Part shown: in pieces, positions 24,816 to 37,882 of the stretch | Position numbering within the stretch: position 1 is the first letter of the stretch | Layout: each line of letters opens with the position of its first letter | DNA from: Istiophorus platypterus | Taxonomy: Eukaryota; Chordata; Actinopteri; Istiophoriformes; Istiophoridae | Direction: 5' to 3' | Assembly (NCBI GenBank): GCA_016859345.1 | Contig: CM029126.1 | Span: 8,571,027-8,635,026 of the forward strand | Length of the DNA stretch: 64,000 nucleotides | The notes under the pieces: generated by a model | Database searches by the model: none | The model's input: only the letters and a program-made list of their open reading frames with translations | Told to the model about the DNA's origin: nothing | Program-made: the position numbers and the translations under genes

Positions 24816-26669
24816 TTGGTCTGGATTCCTCTTATTAAGACTTCATTACCGCCACACTATCAATATTTCATCCTCATTCTCTGCGGCTGCTTTTGGTTGC
24901 GGTGTAGATGATAGTCAGGGAGGAGGAAAAAGCTCGGTCAAAGGACTGAGATCGAGGGAAAGGGAGAGAGAGCTCTTTCATCATCATGCATCACCGAATG
25001 GAAGTGTTGTGAAGCAAACGCCAGCCGTAGCACGGGGTACCACATAATGAGTCACAGGCCCATTTTAATGTGTATTCTCATCTTTAGATCATGTTTAAAA
25101 ACTCTGCACGATGATGCGGTGCATCCAAACAGGACAACTTACTTTCAAGCCCGTAGATGTGTTGGAAGCACAAAGGGTCACATTTTTACACCCTCGAGCA
25201 GCTCACACATCACACCACAGAAAACCTCTAATAGTCTCATAACGTCAGCTGACTATGAACTGTACTTTTTAGCAGTGTCTTGCTTCTCTATATACTGCTA
25301 TACTGAGTACTACATGCATCTTCGACTAGTATTTGGGGACTAAACATACTGATAAAGAACATCTTCCCGTTGCTGACATTATGAAATTAAACAAAACTTC
25401 ATTTCCACTACTAGTCCAGGGATTCAAACAGAAACAGTTTACTCTAAAGCCCACCTCATCTAAACCTTAGCGCGTTACCTCCCTTCCTGTGAATGGTGAG
25501 GTTCAAAAGAATTGGACTGTTACAATAGTGGAGGGCTGCTCTCTGAGCAGCTTCTGGGTAAAACTCTGAAATTCTTCGAATAACATTGTGTTGTTCTTTA
25601 GTAAAGCATGTTCTCTCTGCCAGCTCAGTCTCTTGATCATGTCGAGGGCTGCGTCAGTCTGAAAAGTACTGCAGTTTCACCAGGAATGTTTCAAGGCCTG
25701 CCTTGTTCCTACACCTGGGGTTCAAGCACATGCTTGAATTATTGATGCCCCACAGGTGGGGTACAGTACGGTAAATGATGCATAACCGCACTCAGTCATC
25801 TGTACTGAGGGAAAGGGCCGTGTTTAGAAAGTAAAATTCACTGCTGAAAGCTTTTATTAACTTCAAATGACCACTGAATGTTATAAATGACCACGATAGA
25901 TTATTTATTCATCACATTTAGGGGTAAAAATGATCATCTCCTTGCAGGGTAAGGAGGATGAATTGTATCATTTCTCAGCTTCCAGCAGCAAAAGTACTGC
26001 AGTGATGCAGATGTTTTATAGAACATCAATGTGTCTGTGTTTGCTCCAAACTGTAGCGTGTGTGTGTGTTTATCCCCTTTACTGCTTGTATGTGCTGCAT
26101 GCATATCTGTGTGTGTGTGTGTGAGAGAGAGAGTGAGTGAGTGAGAGAGAGAGAGTGATATCTTGAGATACCTGGCATCGCTGCTGCCTCTGTTTGTTTG
26201 GCTCCAGGCTTTCAGACTGTCAGTGCGAGGGCTGTGTAGTGAAACAAAACATGCTGTCATCTCCGTAACAAGTCTAGCCGCCGGGACTCGACAAACACAC
26301 CTCAGCGAGACAAGATGCTATGGCACAGCCTCTAACTCTCCACATTCTGTCTCCAGCAGTTGACACTTAGGACCACAGCCGCTCTGGGGATATTGGAAAG
26401 CTATGAAACACTCCTCTGTAGGACTGTATCTTCTCTGTATTTCTTAAAGCTTTATGCAGCTCAGTCATTTTTGCATAAGTCCGTTACATGAGGCAAATGT
26501 GACAAGATGTTAATCATGTATCTACTTAGGAAATCAGCATTAGTTTAGCACTAAGGCATCGCACGGACTAACATGTGGAGATAAATTCTGATCTAGCAGG
26601 GGTGAAAATGCCTTCTCTCATTGAATTGTCTTTTTTTTTCCATCCCTTGCAATTCTGAGCCAACTTTGA

Positions 26670-26930
26670 TGTTGTTTGTCTTTGCCCATCTGTTGTCTAA
26701 ACGCCACGCTCCTAGAGGCATATCAGCTCCGGTCTGTAAGCTGTTACTGACGGGAAGTCAAGCGCCTCTTTCAATTACTCTCTTATTGGCTTAGACCTCC
26801 CTCTGGACAGACCAGGCCCAGTGTCAATCCTGCTCGTAATGAGAGGAGATCTCTCCCCACGGAGGAAGCGTCTCTTTGGGTTTGCATTATGTGTCCTCCC
26901 GCCCTAACTCGACAAATAAGAAGTGCGGGG
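26670..26930. promoter_or_regulatory. Candidate conserved non-coding element
   Basis: The segment is moderately GC-rich and free of recognisable repeats, with 'cctctttcaattactctctt' and 'gctcgtaatgagaggagatc'. It differs from the AT-rich DNA around it. This is weak support based on composition. Confidence 0.2.
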
Positions 26931-27449
26931 GGTCTTGTGTTTTAGCACTTGTGTATTGTACGGTTGTGTGTCCCTTTCTTTACTCTGCATTTACCAATCG
27001 CATTTACCAATTTCCTGTGATTGAAATCGTTCCGTAAAATCTCCGCCATCCATCCAAATCAAATCTGGGACCAACTAAGTGCAGTGTTTTGAAAACTCAT
27101 GTGACATTTTGTCCAGCGGAGCATGCTGACATTTTGCGTGCCTTCAAGTTGCCTACTGTAGCTGGCCATAATGCATACGTAACAACAAAACCTCTCTCCC
27201 AACCAAACTTTTTGCTCTTCCCTGGGGATTGCGTGTGTGTTATGTATGAGAGTTGGAAGGGGGGGGTGTTGTTGAGCGTGTGTTTGCATTTCGCTGCCTG
27301 CCAGACAGCTGTACACCAGCCCAGTGTGAAGGTCAGGATACAGCCCGACTAGCAGCAGGGGATGTCACACCAGGACAGGCCATGGCAACCATGCACAAAA
27401 TTGCCTCAACAGTTCACAGACCTCCACCCATCTGCCGTGACACCAGATT

Positions 27450-27467
27450 GGGGGGGGGGGGGGGGGG
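27450..27467 (+). repeat. Homopolymer of 18 G
   Basis: An uninterrupted run of 18 G lies within 'caccagatt...ttgcagaagg'. Such runs can form G-quadruplexes and are prone to length errors in sequencing. Confidence 0.95.
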
Positions 27468-30400
27468 TTGCAGAAGGTTGAATTCAGTGGTCGAGCTAAT
27501 AGCCCTCAGTGAGATTCACCACAGTAGCATGGAGCGATTTTGTAAATTAAGTCTTTGTTCCCTCACAGATTTATTAATGAATGAAATGCTATTGAAATGC
27601 TCTGTCTTTGCTACTGAGGTTGCACTACCAGCACTGAGTGATCGCTGGGTAGCAGTTTGATCATTAATGCATCGTTCAACTAGCCTTGAATATCTAAATT
27701 TTTGTCTAGCAATATTGTTTTTTTACCTTGACAGTTTCAGCTACAGTTTCTGTATCTTTCCTTAGAAGCAGAGCAAGAGGAAGTATGACATACACTGTCA
27801 GGTACTAATACACCTTTCCTGCCAGATGTGACACGATGATGACCTATGTTGTTGCTAGGCAGCATTTTCAGGACAGCATCCCTGATGGAAGATGTTTAGT
27901 AGGCTAAGTTTACTGTCCACTGGGTCTAATGGTGGTATAACAGCAGACAGAACTGTCAATGCTAACAAAAATTATTGCTAGTCTGTCAATAAGGAACAGC
28001 TTAGGCTGAAAACACAGGCAAATAAATAGTTGCATACATATCCCGAGGCTGTCAGAACATGAAAACACACCTCAAGAACACGAATAGTAATGTAGGGACC
28101 AAGTGTCTCAACAATGGAATAAAAAATATAAATCAGCAGCATACCTTCCACTTTCTAGGAACCCGACAAAGTGAGAAAATGTGTAAACACCAACATCATC
28201 CAGCACATGTATCACAAAAATGATTTTACCAGACTGAAGACGGGGAGGATGAACTCACAAGTGCAAGTGCAAGTTTAATTATATTCTCATGGTCTGGAAA
28301 TTATAAAAAGTGCTGACCTCTGGGAGAATTTGATGGCTTGCAGTCACACTGCATAGAATATGTATTATTATTATTATAAACAGCTTTGAGATTGGTTGGA
28401 GGGCTGAAGAGAAAGTCTGCGAGCAAGCGCCTGTCTGTCGGCTGTTTCTATTTCTGTTTCCCTTCCTTGTGGCTGATGTGTCCCATCTTGGAGGAGTCAA
28501 TCTTCCTCACAAAGGAGGAGCCTGACTTCCCCGGGGACATCGTTTATTCATGTATCAGATTTATTTTTTGCTGCCATGGCCTCCCAGGATTCACACCGCA
28601 TTTATTACGAGGGGGGGGTGGTAATGAAAATTGAATTTGTATGGCGAAGCCCCACATGCATTGTGTGACTTGGGTGCAGTGTGGAGGTCTCCTCCCTCTA
28701 CTATAGGTAACTGCAGTTCCAAAGTTGAGCTAGAAATTTACAGTTTAGAAAAAAAAAAACCTTAAAAGTTTTCAAGAAAAATATTGTCAGTCAGAAAAAT
28801 AATAACAATAATGTTTAGGGCTTGAAAGTTTGTTTTTGTTTCTTTTTCTTTCACTTACATTAAATCTCAGCTGCTCTTTGGAAGAGGACAGAGCATCAAC
28901 ATGAAACCACTGATTGCACGGAAGCGCTCGTCATCGCCTATTTATTTTTATTCCAAACAACGTAACTAGAATTTCAAGCCTCTGTAAAGAAAGTGACAAA
29001 ATGACACGCACTCACAGATGTCAGTTCTTAATGAGCCTGATTTTCAAGTGTGCTATCGATGGACAATATTGTCCTGCGACACAATGCACAGAGGAAACCG
29101 AGGATCTGTTCACAGCTGGAGAAAATACCACGGAGTGTTGAAAGCGGTGAGAGAGCTCCAGGAAAATCTCTGAAAAACAAATCTAAAGTATGACATCGGA
29201 GTAAACACGATTTTCTTGGTCTTTGTTCACTTTATTTGGACATAGCATTCTAAAATAGCAGTTTGATTGACATCCATCGGTGCGTGTCCTGTTTCAGTGC
29301 CTGTAATTCCTAGGATGTATTTGGGATTGAGGCCATGGGTTGTCCTGCCTGTATTCGATATCCACCATTATCCTTCAAAACAGAGTGAAAAACAGAGAAG
29401 AAGAAAATGAAATGTGATATAACTCGTAGGTCATCATTATGTGTGTAGGTGCACGGCTACTGTAAGCAGCAAGCTAAACTTATTTCCGGTAAAAGTTATA
29501 AACAAGGAATTGGTCTTTGAAGTTTTCACTGGCAGCAATTGCACAACTACAAAGAGCAATTACAAATCACAAAACAATGTGCTTCCACAAACAAGGGTGC
29601 AGTGCAATTAGTGCAGTAAGGAAACGGGGTTCACATAAGTGGAGACTAGTCTTCAAATTATTTACATTGTGCCTCATGGCAAGAAAAACAAAACAAAAAA
29701 TAAATGATCATCAGTGAAGACTCCACATTTAGTCCTGACAGAAAGAAAAACACGGTTATTGGTCTAGTTCATTCATACACATAGTCATGAAGAATAAAAG
29801 TAAAAAGAGTCACACATTAGCTCCAAGCTAGCTAGCAACTGACTGTTTTGTGCCTGTTTGTATGTGTGCGTGTGTGTGCATGCGTGTGTGTGCGTGCATG
29901 TGCATGTGTGTGCACCTGCGTTTGTGTGTGCGTGTGCATGTGTCAGTGGGATTTGTGACAGCTCAGCCCCTTTTACTGATCTAAGATTTCAACAGGAACT
30001 CCGGTTCTTTCTGTATATACCCTCCAGTCTCTCCTTTTTCCACCCGCCTCCGTCCATTATAAAGCAGATTCATAAAGCTCATGGATGCGCACGCATTTTT
30101 CACTCAAAATGAAACACTTTCAACTTCTACAGATGCATCTTTGTCTCAGAATTTGCATGTTTTTTCATCTTTTCATTGATTATACATGCAATCACACCAT
30201 ATGTAAAATCTGTAACCTAGAAATTACATTTATTTACAACTGATGTGGAACAGCAAATACATTTTGGAGGAAACGCAGTGCCTACAAGATTATGTTTTAT
30301 ATCTCTTATATTCTATTTATATGAGGATATGTTGTTAACATGGATTAACATTTTTGGTAAGTTACATAATGTTGATACTGAACTTAATGGTTAGATCCTA

Positions 30401-30505
30401 ACCATAAAGGAATTATATGTACATTATGCTATTGCTGCATGGCCAAAGTTAGCATTAACAGCCATTTATTCGCGTTTACCTTTAACTTTATTCCGTTACT
30501 TGCCA
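27468..30505. other. Intergenic, no gene seen
   Basis: A short ATT array lies at about 28364-28378, an A-run at 28748-28759, and imperfect GT units at 29858-29943. I see no gene, structured RNA or named repeat. Confidence 0.55.
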
Positions 30506-30509
30506 GGAG

Positions 30510-30850
30510 CTGTCTCCAGCAATGGAAAGCAATGCCAGCATTAAACTCTTGTTTTCGACAGCCATGCAGGGTCCAGTCTACCCCGAGGAAGTTATGCTGC
30601 TCAGAGGCGTTTTAACACCTTTTCGAATTGTAAATGTAATGATGGCTGAAGCTCTTGGCAAACCACCACCACCACATGCCCCCGGCAAGAAACCAGGTTT
30701 GGCAACAGAGAATTCCCACACGTGGCCTCTTTATATAAGTGCTGTTGTTGCCTAAACCTTATACGGAGGCGAACTCCGGTCTCTGGTGTCACGGTCAGCC
30801 CACAACCTTGTGGCGACTCCACTACAGTTATGTGGTGCATCGTGCATTAA
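30510..30850 (-). repeat. Teleost interspersed repeat (GGTTTAGGC family, inverted copy)
   Basis: Read on the - strand, it has 'ctctggtgt'-complement, then the core 'ggtttaggcaacaacagcac' and 'gaattctctgttgccaaacc', matching the GGTTTAGG-type core seen at 3885-4045 and 4868-5236. On the + strand the 'ccggtctctggtgtcacggt' block is the complement of the 'caccagagacc' box of copy 1. Ends are approximate. Confidence 0.45.
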
Positions 30851-30969
30851 AAATATGCTGCCTCTGAACACCTTCCAGGCAGCGATTATTATTTTCAGAA
30901 TTTTTTATTAGCTCTGAACCAACTGCTCGGGACAGAATATATAAGTAACACTGACAATAATGCTCTGTG

Positions 30970-31479
30970 AAATTACTGTTACAGGTAGAAATCCTGTATT
31001 CAAGATTTCCATTAAGTAAAAGTACAAGCATTCTAACAGAAAATGCAGTTAAAGTAAAGGTACTTTGGCCAAAAGGTTCCTTTTGGAGAGTTACATTAAT
31101 ACATTTGTCATATTATTGGAACATTATTACTGATGCTTGCTCACATAAGCAGGATTTTAATGTGACAGCTGGTGGAGTTAATTTAAAAACTCTTTAGACT
31201 GCTGGATAGTTTAATCTATATCAATGTGTCATATTTTAATAATTGATAATATCTTTTGTTTATAAAATCTTTATCTGTAAAGTAATTAACTATAGCTGTC
31301 AGATAAATGTAGGTTGATTGTAAAGCACAATGTTTCCCTCTGAAATATAGTAGAGTAGATATATAAAATAGATGTATAAAACCAAAAATACTTTAACTAA
31401 GTAAAAGTAACTCAAAACTGCAGTTAAGTAGATTACTTGAGTACATGTACATGTAGTACTACGTTACTTTCCACCACTC
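30970..31479 (+). repeat. Teleost 'AAGTAAAAGTAC...TTTCCACCACTG' repeat
   Basis: Boxes in order are 'aggtagaaatcctgtattca', 'ttaagtaaaagtacaagcat', 'tcatattattggaacattat', 'gctggatagtttaatctata', 'gctgtcagataaatgtagg', 'tttccctctgaaatatagta', and the terminus 'cgttactttccaccact'. This follows the consensus of a very abundant fish element ending TTACTTTCCACCACTG. The opposite terminal inverted repeat is not clear, so the copy is truncated on the left. Confidence 0.75.
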
Positions 31480-32171
31480 ATAATAACAATGCACTTTTAT
31501 AAGACTGTACTGTTTTAATCTACTACATCATAACAGAACAATTCCATTAAAGACATTTGTTTATTCCAAACCTGACTTAATAAAGATTAGAATATAATAA
31601 ACAAGTATATTTCTCAGTTTCTGAGAGTGTTCTACATGTAAAATACATCTAATTGTTCGGTGATTCCAAGTCACTAAGTTTTGTGGTTTTCCGGGGCTCG
31701 ACCGGACGGATGGATGGATGATGGATTGACTCCGTGACTGAATTATTCATTTTCTTTATTCATGAGCTTAGATGAACACTTTTGAAATGATTATTTTTAG
31801 TGACATTCCAGCAAAAATTCAAATTCACAGAATACTGGCATGCTCAACTTGAGAACTTTCTCAATGCTTGCCGACTCACGGATATGAAGTCAACAGCTTG
31901 CGTAGATTAAAATAAACCGACTCAAAATATAGAGGCTTCACACTGGAACAGGGAGTCGGGAACCTTCAGTCTCTCTTCCTCCAATGAGGCTTCATCTCCT
32001 CCCACTTCATCTTCAGCTCGCCCTGATCATTTGTCTCCTTTACCTTGAGTATATTTTTCCTTCATCTGTCTCAGCGCTGCCGTCTGCCGTGCTGTCTGCC
32101 TGACAGTTTGGCCTTCTTAAAGGACTGTTTGTCATTGTGGGAGCCATCAAGTTTCTTTGCCCCCAAGTATG

Positions 32172-32292
32172 AGGCAAAAAGGACGAGGGAAAGAGGAAGG
32201 AGGAACAGGGAGGGGTGGGATGAAGAGAGAGGAGAAGATGAAGGGAGGAGAGAAAAAGGCGACGGACAGAGGGAGGAGGAGAGGGAGGATGA
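32172..32292 (+). repeat. Long polypurine tract
   Basis: About 120 bases are nearly all A/G (units such as GAGGAAGGAGGAAC and GGGAGGAGGAGAGG). The stretch can form triplex DNA in principle. The Arg/Glu-rich frame over it is an artefact. Confidence 0.75.
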
Positions 32293-32838
32293 CTGATTTA
32301 AAGAGAGAAAATAAATCCTCCCTTCCCTTTAAATGACTGTGTGAGAGAGCATTTTTTCGCGCCTGATACAACACCAAGTTATGAGAGGTAATCTCTAGTG
32401 AGCCTGTGACATGGTGATAACTTTGGCAGGTGGAGACGAGTCCTCGCGTCCCTGAGACCAGGACCATGGCCGACCCATCTTATCAAACACGGCCGATGAG
32501 AGTCCCCCCGTCCCACCCCCCCATTGTCAGTGGTCCTCGTTCTCTCCGTGCCCCTCTCCTCTCCGCCTCGCTCTCTCTGTAGTTCCTGTCCCGGGGAGCT
32601 CGCTCGGCCTGGTCCGCCGACATGCTTCAGCACGACCACTCAGCACATCCCCACTGTCGGGTCTAGGGTTCGCACTGCTGACAGTGCCAATTCATCAGTG
32701 TCCACTGAAGCACAGCCAAACTCTAAGTCATAATACCACAAGGCATTATATTCCCCTTTTGTTTTGGGGTTTTTTTTTTTTAGATCTTTCTTCTTCTTCT
32801 TTTTTTTTTCCTAGTTTTTGTCCAGAGGAAGGAACAAT

Positions 32839-32862
32839 TAAAAAAAAAAAAAAAAAAAAAAA
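32839..32862 (+). repeat. Poly-A run
   Basis: About 24 consecutive A residues lie just after a T-rich stretch. It might be a retroposon tail, but no SINE or LINE body is recognisable upstream. Confidence 0.85.
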
Positions 32863-32999
32863 AGATGTGCTACATTTTTCCACAATAAGAGCCTAAATCA
32901 CTTAGGCGGAGAATGAATGAGAATGACAGTAAACTCTCCTGAGCATCTGACGCCGCAACCAGGAAGAAAAAAAAAAAAAAGAAAACACACACGCAGGCT

Positions 33000-33330
33000 C
33001 ATTTATGTGTGGCTGGCTTCCTCTGAGCCTTTTCAACACTTTAATTAAATTGGATCTGCCTCCTAATTATTCTAATTGATAAATTATAACTTGATTATGT
33101 CACATTACGCCTCTGTAAATCTAAAATGCTCATTTGCTTGACAAATACAGCAATGAATACAGCGCGTCTGAAGTGAGCATGCGATGGCCTCGGCCGCACC
33201 GAGGGGAACATGCAGAGCGCCGAAGATCCCAGTTTGTTTTAGGTTGCTGCTCAGGGTTGGATGATTATTTGTCTCCTTTAATCACTTGAAGCCCAGTCAA
33301 TTAGAGCTCTTTTCATTTTATTTCAATAAC
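33000..33330. promoter_or_regulatory. Candidate enhancer with homeodomain-core cluster
   Basis: Three homeodomain-type cores lie within about 40 bp: TTTAATTAAATT at 33040-33051, CTAATTAT at 33063-33070 and CTAATTGA at 33072-33079, followed by 'aacttgattatgtcac'. The surrounding sequence is repeat-free and of balanced composition, as in deeply conserved vertebrate enhancers. No homology search was possible. Confidence 0.35.
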
Positions 33331-33406
33331 TAATCTGGGATTTGGGGGTCCAGATTTTATAAGGCACATGCTGTAATTATATGCAAAATATATTACCATA
33401 CTTTTG

Positions 33407-33408
<2 letters not shown>

Positions 33409-33465
<57 letters not shown>

Positions 33466-33490
33466 TGTGCGTGTGCGTGTGTGCATGCGC
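33409..33490. repeat. GT microsatellite
   Basis: Pure GT to about 33460, then GC-interrupted units to 33490. Confidence 0.95.
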
Positions 33491-36400
33491 ATATTCATTT
33501 CTGGCTGGGAAATGACAGCGCTGAAAGGCCAATATTGCTTAAATGACTCCTCTTTGAACCATCAGCTAGAGCTTGATGATGTTCGAATTGAAGACAGGCT
33601 CCTAGAGAGTGAATTGTTTAATGTGAAGAAAACATCAATATGAGTGAATGGAAATCTGGAAATCTACAACAAGGGGAAGCAGACCAGGACTACGCAGGAT
33701 GATAAGCAGCTCAATCAGGAGCCAGTCAGCAGTTTGTTAGAAGTACTTTGTTGTCCCCTGCGAACGCCGACCAAAAATAAGAACTGGATGAACAATAAGG
33801 TTTCCCAAGATGCCTGCTCCTCTTGCAGCGACCTTTGACCTACAACAAGACCCAGGGCACATACTGTACTGACCGCAGCCCTCAGCAGCAAAAAATAGAA
33901 AAAATATGTGTGGGTAGCAAGGTTTCATGTATGTGTGCTGTGCGTGTGTGCGAAAGAAGTGGTTTGGGGGTTGCGAACCCTTTGAGACCTCATTAACTGG
34001 GGAGCTTTCACCACTTTGTGTCATCCGGCAACGTCTGCTGACTGATGCTCAGAGGCCAGTACGACTGGATGACCACACACTAATTTTAGTTACTTTAACT
34101 TCAGCCTCAGTCAGAAACGTTCTCTTCGTACCGCAGTCGGGGCTGAATTAGGCGTAGCGGCTCGGTCCGCGGCAAAAAAGAGGAACCCTCGAGGGGAGAA
34201 AAAGCAAACAGAGCCGAGGAGAAGCAGTGGTGTCCCCTGGGCACATGACGCAAGAATATGCATTTTAGTTGTTGGTGTGTCTTACACCGAAAGTTGAAAG
34301 GTTAAATCAGTACAGCTAATTAAACAGCTCAAAATCAAACAACGTGTGGGGGTAGGACGGTGTGGTGAGCTTGCAGCGAAGCACCTGCTGTTGATCAGCG
34401 AATAGCAGTTCATAGCAGCAGTAGCAGGTGTGTGTGGTGAGGTATATAGGCTGCTTTGATATATGAATGACTGTGTAGTTGGCACTTGGGAAGAGCAGCT
34501 GATGATCAGCTCACGTGTGTGACATAAATAACTTCACGTTCATGCCTGTACCGAGCTCCAGTGGCGGAGGCATAGACAAGCTGGATTTAGACTTGTCGTA
34601 AGAGGATAGCTAAGGCATGTTTCAATCAGTGAGAGAAACACCACAGCACTAGACAGATGTACTGTGTGTGACCCGGCTTTAATTCCATTCCCCCCATTAA
34701 CTGTAATTGCATTCTTTCCATTTACCCTATGGTAAAGAGTAGCAGCGGACGGTCTATATTGTGTCGTAAATAACTATGAGAATCCTCTGCTCAAATTACA
34801 ATTTTTTTTTTCCTCTTAATATTTTGAATTTCCAGACTCTGTATTCACAACCGAACAAATGCATGATTACATTTTTTTATAGTTAGGATCAGGCAACCCA
34901 AAGGGCTTGGTTAACGCTGTGGACGTTGGAAAGTACAGTATAAAAAGCTGGGAAAGCTGGGACACTGAAGTAAAGTTAGAAGAACACTATAAAGTATCAT
35001 GATAAATTACCCTAACCAAAAGGGATGACAGCCAAACGTACAAAAATAAATCATTTTACCTTTTAAATGGTATATTTACACATCCATTGAAGAAGTCAAG
35101 GCATTAATGTCATGTGAACCGATCATGCTTGAAAAGGAGGCTGGAACTTTTGAAGGCCCTTGACTTGTTACTTGACAGCAGCTGATGAAAACCGATCATC
35201 AGCACTGGACTGATTTAAGACGCGAAGCCCAGTGTCTTGAACAAACAGTGGAAATGTGGCTCAGACAATGTTTAACCTTGACGGTGTGTTTTACATAACA
35301 CAGGCCTTGGAGGTGATTAGAACCTTCTTAGCATTTGATCATGTGCCATTAGAGCTGGAACAAAAGGGACCTGACTCTTCATTTGCCAGGATCGGAAGGT
35401 TGTTCCCAGGATCTGCACGAAGAAAAAAGCCCCAAAGGAACGAATGTATCCTGTTCTGCTTTTTAACTCTTCCGTCAAATTAAACAGGGTCAATTTTGAA
35501 GTTAAGTAAACATGTCAGTGCACACTCAAGACTGTGATGGTGCTGGAAATTTTCATGCGACACATAAAACCGAAAGCGCTGAACGTGTTGTGTGAGTCAT
35601 CGCTGAATTCATCTATGCTTCCGTTTCATGTTCGGTCTCTGAGGAAATTGTATTTTCCTTGTTGCCACGAGCTATGATTTTCTCAGAGAGAGGTTTTCAT
35701 GTTAATTATTCTTTTTGCAGATTTACTGAATTGTCTATAGTGATGATGACTGCGAACAAAGTGACTGCACAGGGTTTAACTTTTTTCGGTGTGATGACTT
35801 GATTTGTATTCGGCAGTGTATTGAACTCACAATTATGGAATCTCTCATGAATGACTTCTGAAAGGAAATAGATGCAAATTCCACCAGTGAAGTGATGAAT
35901 CCAAATCAAGAAAATCAAATGCTTCCACAGTACTTTGAGTCTCCATTTTGTCTGTTCTTCCCCGAGCCTGCACTGACAGCATAAATATCACTTGGTGGAG
36001 TTTTGAGGCCAAGGACAATATTGAATAACCAACCACGACAGAGTGACAGATTGATCTTCCATGAATATGATACAGATGTAACCGAACTATTCATCTTCTC
36101 ACACTGTCAGTGTATTAAGATGCAAGGTGTGTTTGCCATGCCCTGGTAAATAAGCTTTTATTGCATTGAATATTTAAAATCTTTGGATGAATACGCTGAT
36201 TTAGTAGCTTTGAACGTCCCCCCTCAGGGTGTTGACAAGAATTTATGAAAGCTTCAGATGATCATCATTAATCTTTGAGATGGCAGAATAGAGATGTTGA
36301 ACAACTGAAACAATGAAAAATGTTCATCTATTTATAGTATAGAGTTTAGTTATAATTAATATGTTGCAAAAGCAATCTTATTTTTGTTATAACTTTCAGC

Positions 36401-37800
36401 GATCTACCCCAAAAGCTAATAAATAAGAAGAGGGTTTAATATTATCATCGCACTATTATGGCAATTTCCAGAAATGTTCATTTCATTTTAGTTTTAAAAT
36501 TAAAAATAAAAAAAGTTTGTGTTCTAAACTCCGCGTTCTGCACGCTGGAGAAATATCAGAAATGAATTTCCCAGGGATGGTTGGTTCAAAGTGATATCAG
36601 AACCTCAATCAATCATCAGTACTTTATATCTCTGGAAAAAAAAAACACATAAATTGAGGTGGATATTGATCAGGATACCGGCACACATCAAAAATCCGTG
36701 TGAGGTCAAGAATATAAGATCCCTCCTAGGGACCTCCAATTCCCACAATCCCCAGTTAACCTGAACATCAGCACAAAGTGAAGCGGCTCTCAAGGTCAGA
36801 GGAGACGCCTCTACCTACATAAATCATGAGGGGAGTCATCAGAAGAAAAACTCGAATGCCCATAAGGAACATTCAGCCCTGCCAGTGTGTAAGCATTTTT
36901 TTTTTCCCACTGTTTCCTCATAAAGCATCCATCAGATTTTTTCCTCCTGGTTTTCTTTTTCTGTGTTTCATGTTTCATCTATTTTGTCTACATGGTTTTT
37001 TTGTTTTGTTTTTGTTTTTCCAGGCTATGCAGTAAAGGTGGGTCTACAGGCCTCTGTGTAGAGCTGGTTCTGTCTACTTATATATCTACTTGTATTCGCT
37101 GTCTGTTTGTTCTGTATTAAAACCCCCGCGAGTGAATACTCCCCTTGCCTAGAGGAGCAAGCCGCCACCATCAAAGTCTGGGTGACCATCTTGAAAAAAG
37201 GAAAAAACAAGCAAAATAAACCCATAATTCCCATATTTGCCTTGGAAAAATGTTGATGTGAAATGTCTTTTTGATGTATGGTTGCAGCCTTTTTTCAAAT
37301 GATTTTAGGGCTTCTAAGTTCCAGAGAGCCAATTTGTAATATCAGCTTTTATTGCTATCGTTAGGCAATTATACCCACTCATGTCTGGCTTTAAATGTGA
37401 TTTTATCAGTTGAAAAAGTCGGCCTCAAGGACAGAATCCAATCTTTCAGCAGACTGCAAAGTAAAATGAAGACATATGTTAAAAGCATATTGCCCATTTA
37501 TAGGATAAGGCACGCTCTATTGCTAATATTATAATTGTCAACAAATTCCACAAAAAGACCAAAGCCAGCAATAAAGTACGTCTCTCGATACTCTCTGACT
37601 TTCCTACCTTGTGCACTGCCTGTTTGTTCCTACTGAAGACTTACAGTGAATCTTTAAAATTGCAAAACTAATACGTAATTTCATGTTGTAAAAAGTCGGG
37701 CACTGTATTTTTTTGTTTCTAGCAACAGACGCACAAACAGGAGTAAATAGTGCCTGTATTAGGGGACTATTCTCAGAAGTGGATTAATGCACGTTTCATG
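33491..37800. other. Intergenic, no gene seen
   Basis: I find no domain-bearing frame on either strand and no named repeat. T-runs occur at about 34802-34811 and 36898-36905. The Phe-rich frame at 36826-37035 comes from a T/C-rich stretch. Confidence 0.55.
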
Positions 37801-37882
37801 CTCTAGTGCAGTGGTGGCCAACGTGACTCTCCTCTCCTACCGGTGGGTCCCGACGACCAGGTCGGGAATCGCTGCTCTGGTG
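37801..37882. mobile_element. 66-bp hAT-like MITE with 8-bp target-site duplication
   Basis: The element is 37809-37874. The left terminus CAGTGGTGGCCAAC pairs with the right terminus GTCGGGAATCGCTG, whose complement is CAGCGATTCCCGAC (10 of 14 positions agree). It is flanked by CTCTAGTG (37801-37808) and CTCTGGTG (37875-37882), an 8-bp direct repeat with one mismatch. CAG...CTG termini with 8-bp duplications are the hallmark of hAT transposons. It has no coding capacity and must have been mobilised by a transposase encoded elsewhere. Confidence 0.65.

Larger units (their letters stand above)
23075..27449. other. Intergenic, no gene; enhancer candidates inside
   Basis: A short AAAT array lies at about 23595-23614 and mixed GT/GA units at about 26110-26157. 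Candidate conserved segments at 24480-24815 and 26670-26930 are listed separately. No frame with a recognisable domain exists on either strand. Confidence 0.55.
31480..33408. other. Intergenic, no gene; low-complexity tracts and an enhancer candidate
   Basis: It holds a polypurine tract at 32172-32292, pyrimidine and T tracts at 32760-32815, an A-run at 32839-32862, and the enhancer candidate at 33000-33330. A 38-codon frame with a strong Kozak context starts at 32466 but resembles nothing known. Confidence 0.5.

Noticed and set aside
32466..32582. 38-codon frame with an ideal Kozak context (ACCATGG)
   Set aside because: Protein is low-complexity Ser/Pro/Leu and unrecognised; context alone is not enough.
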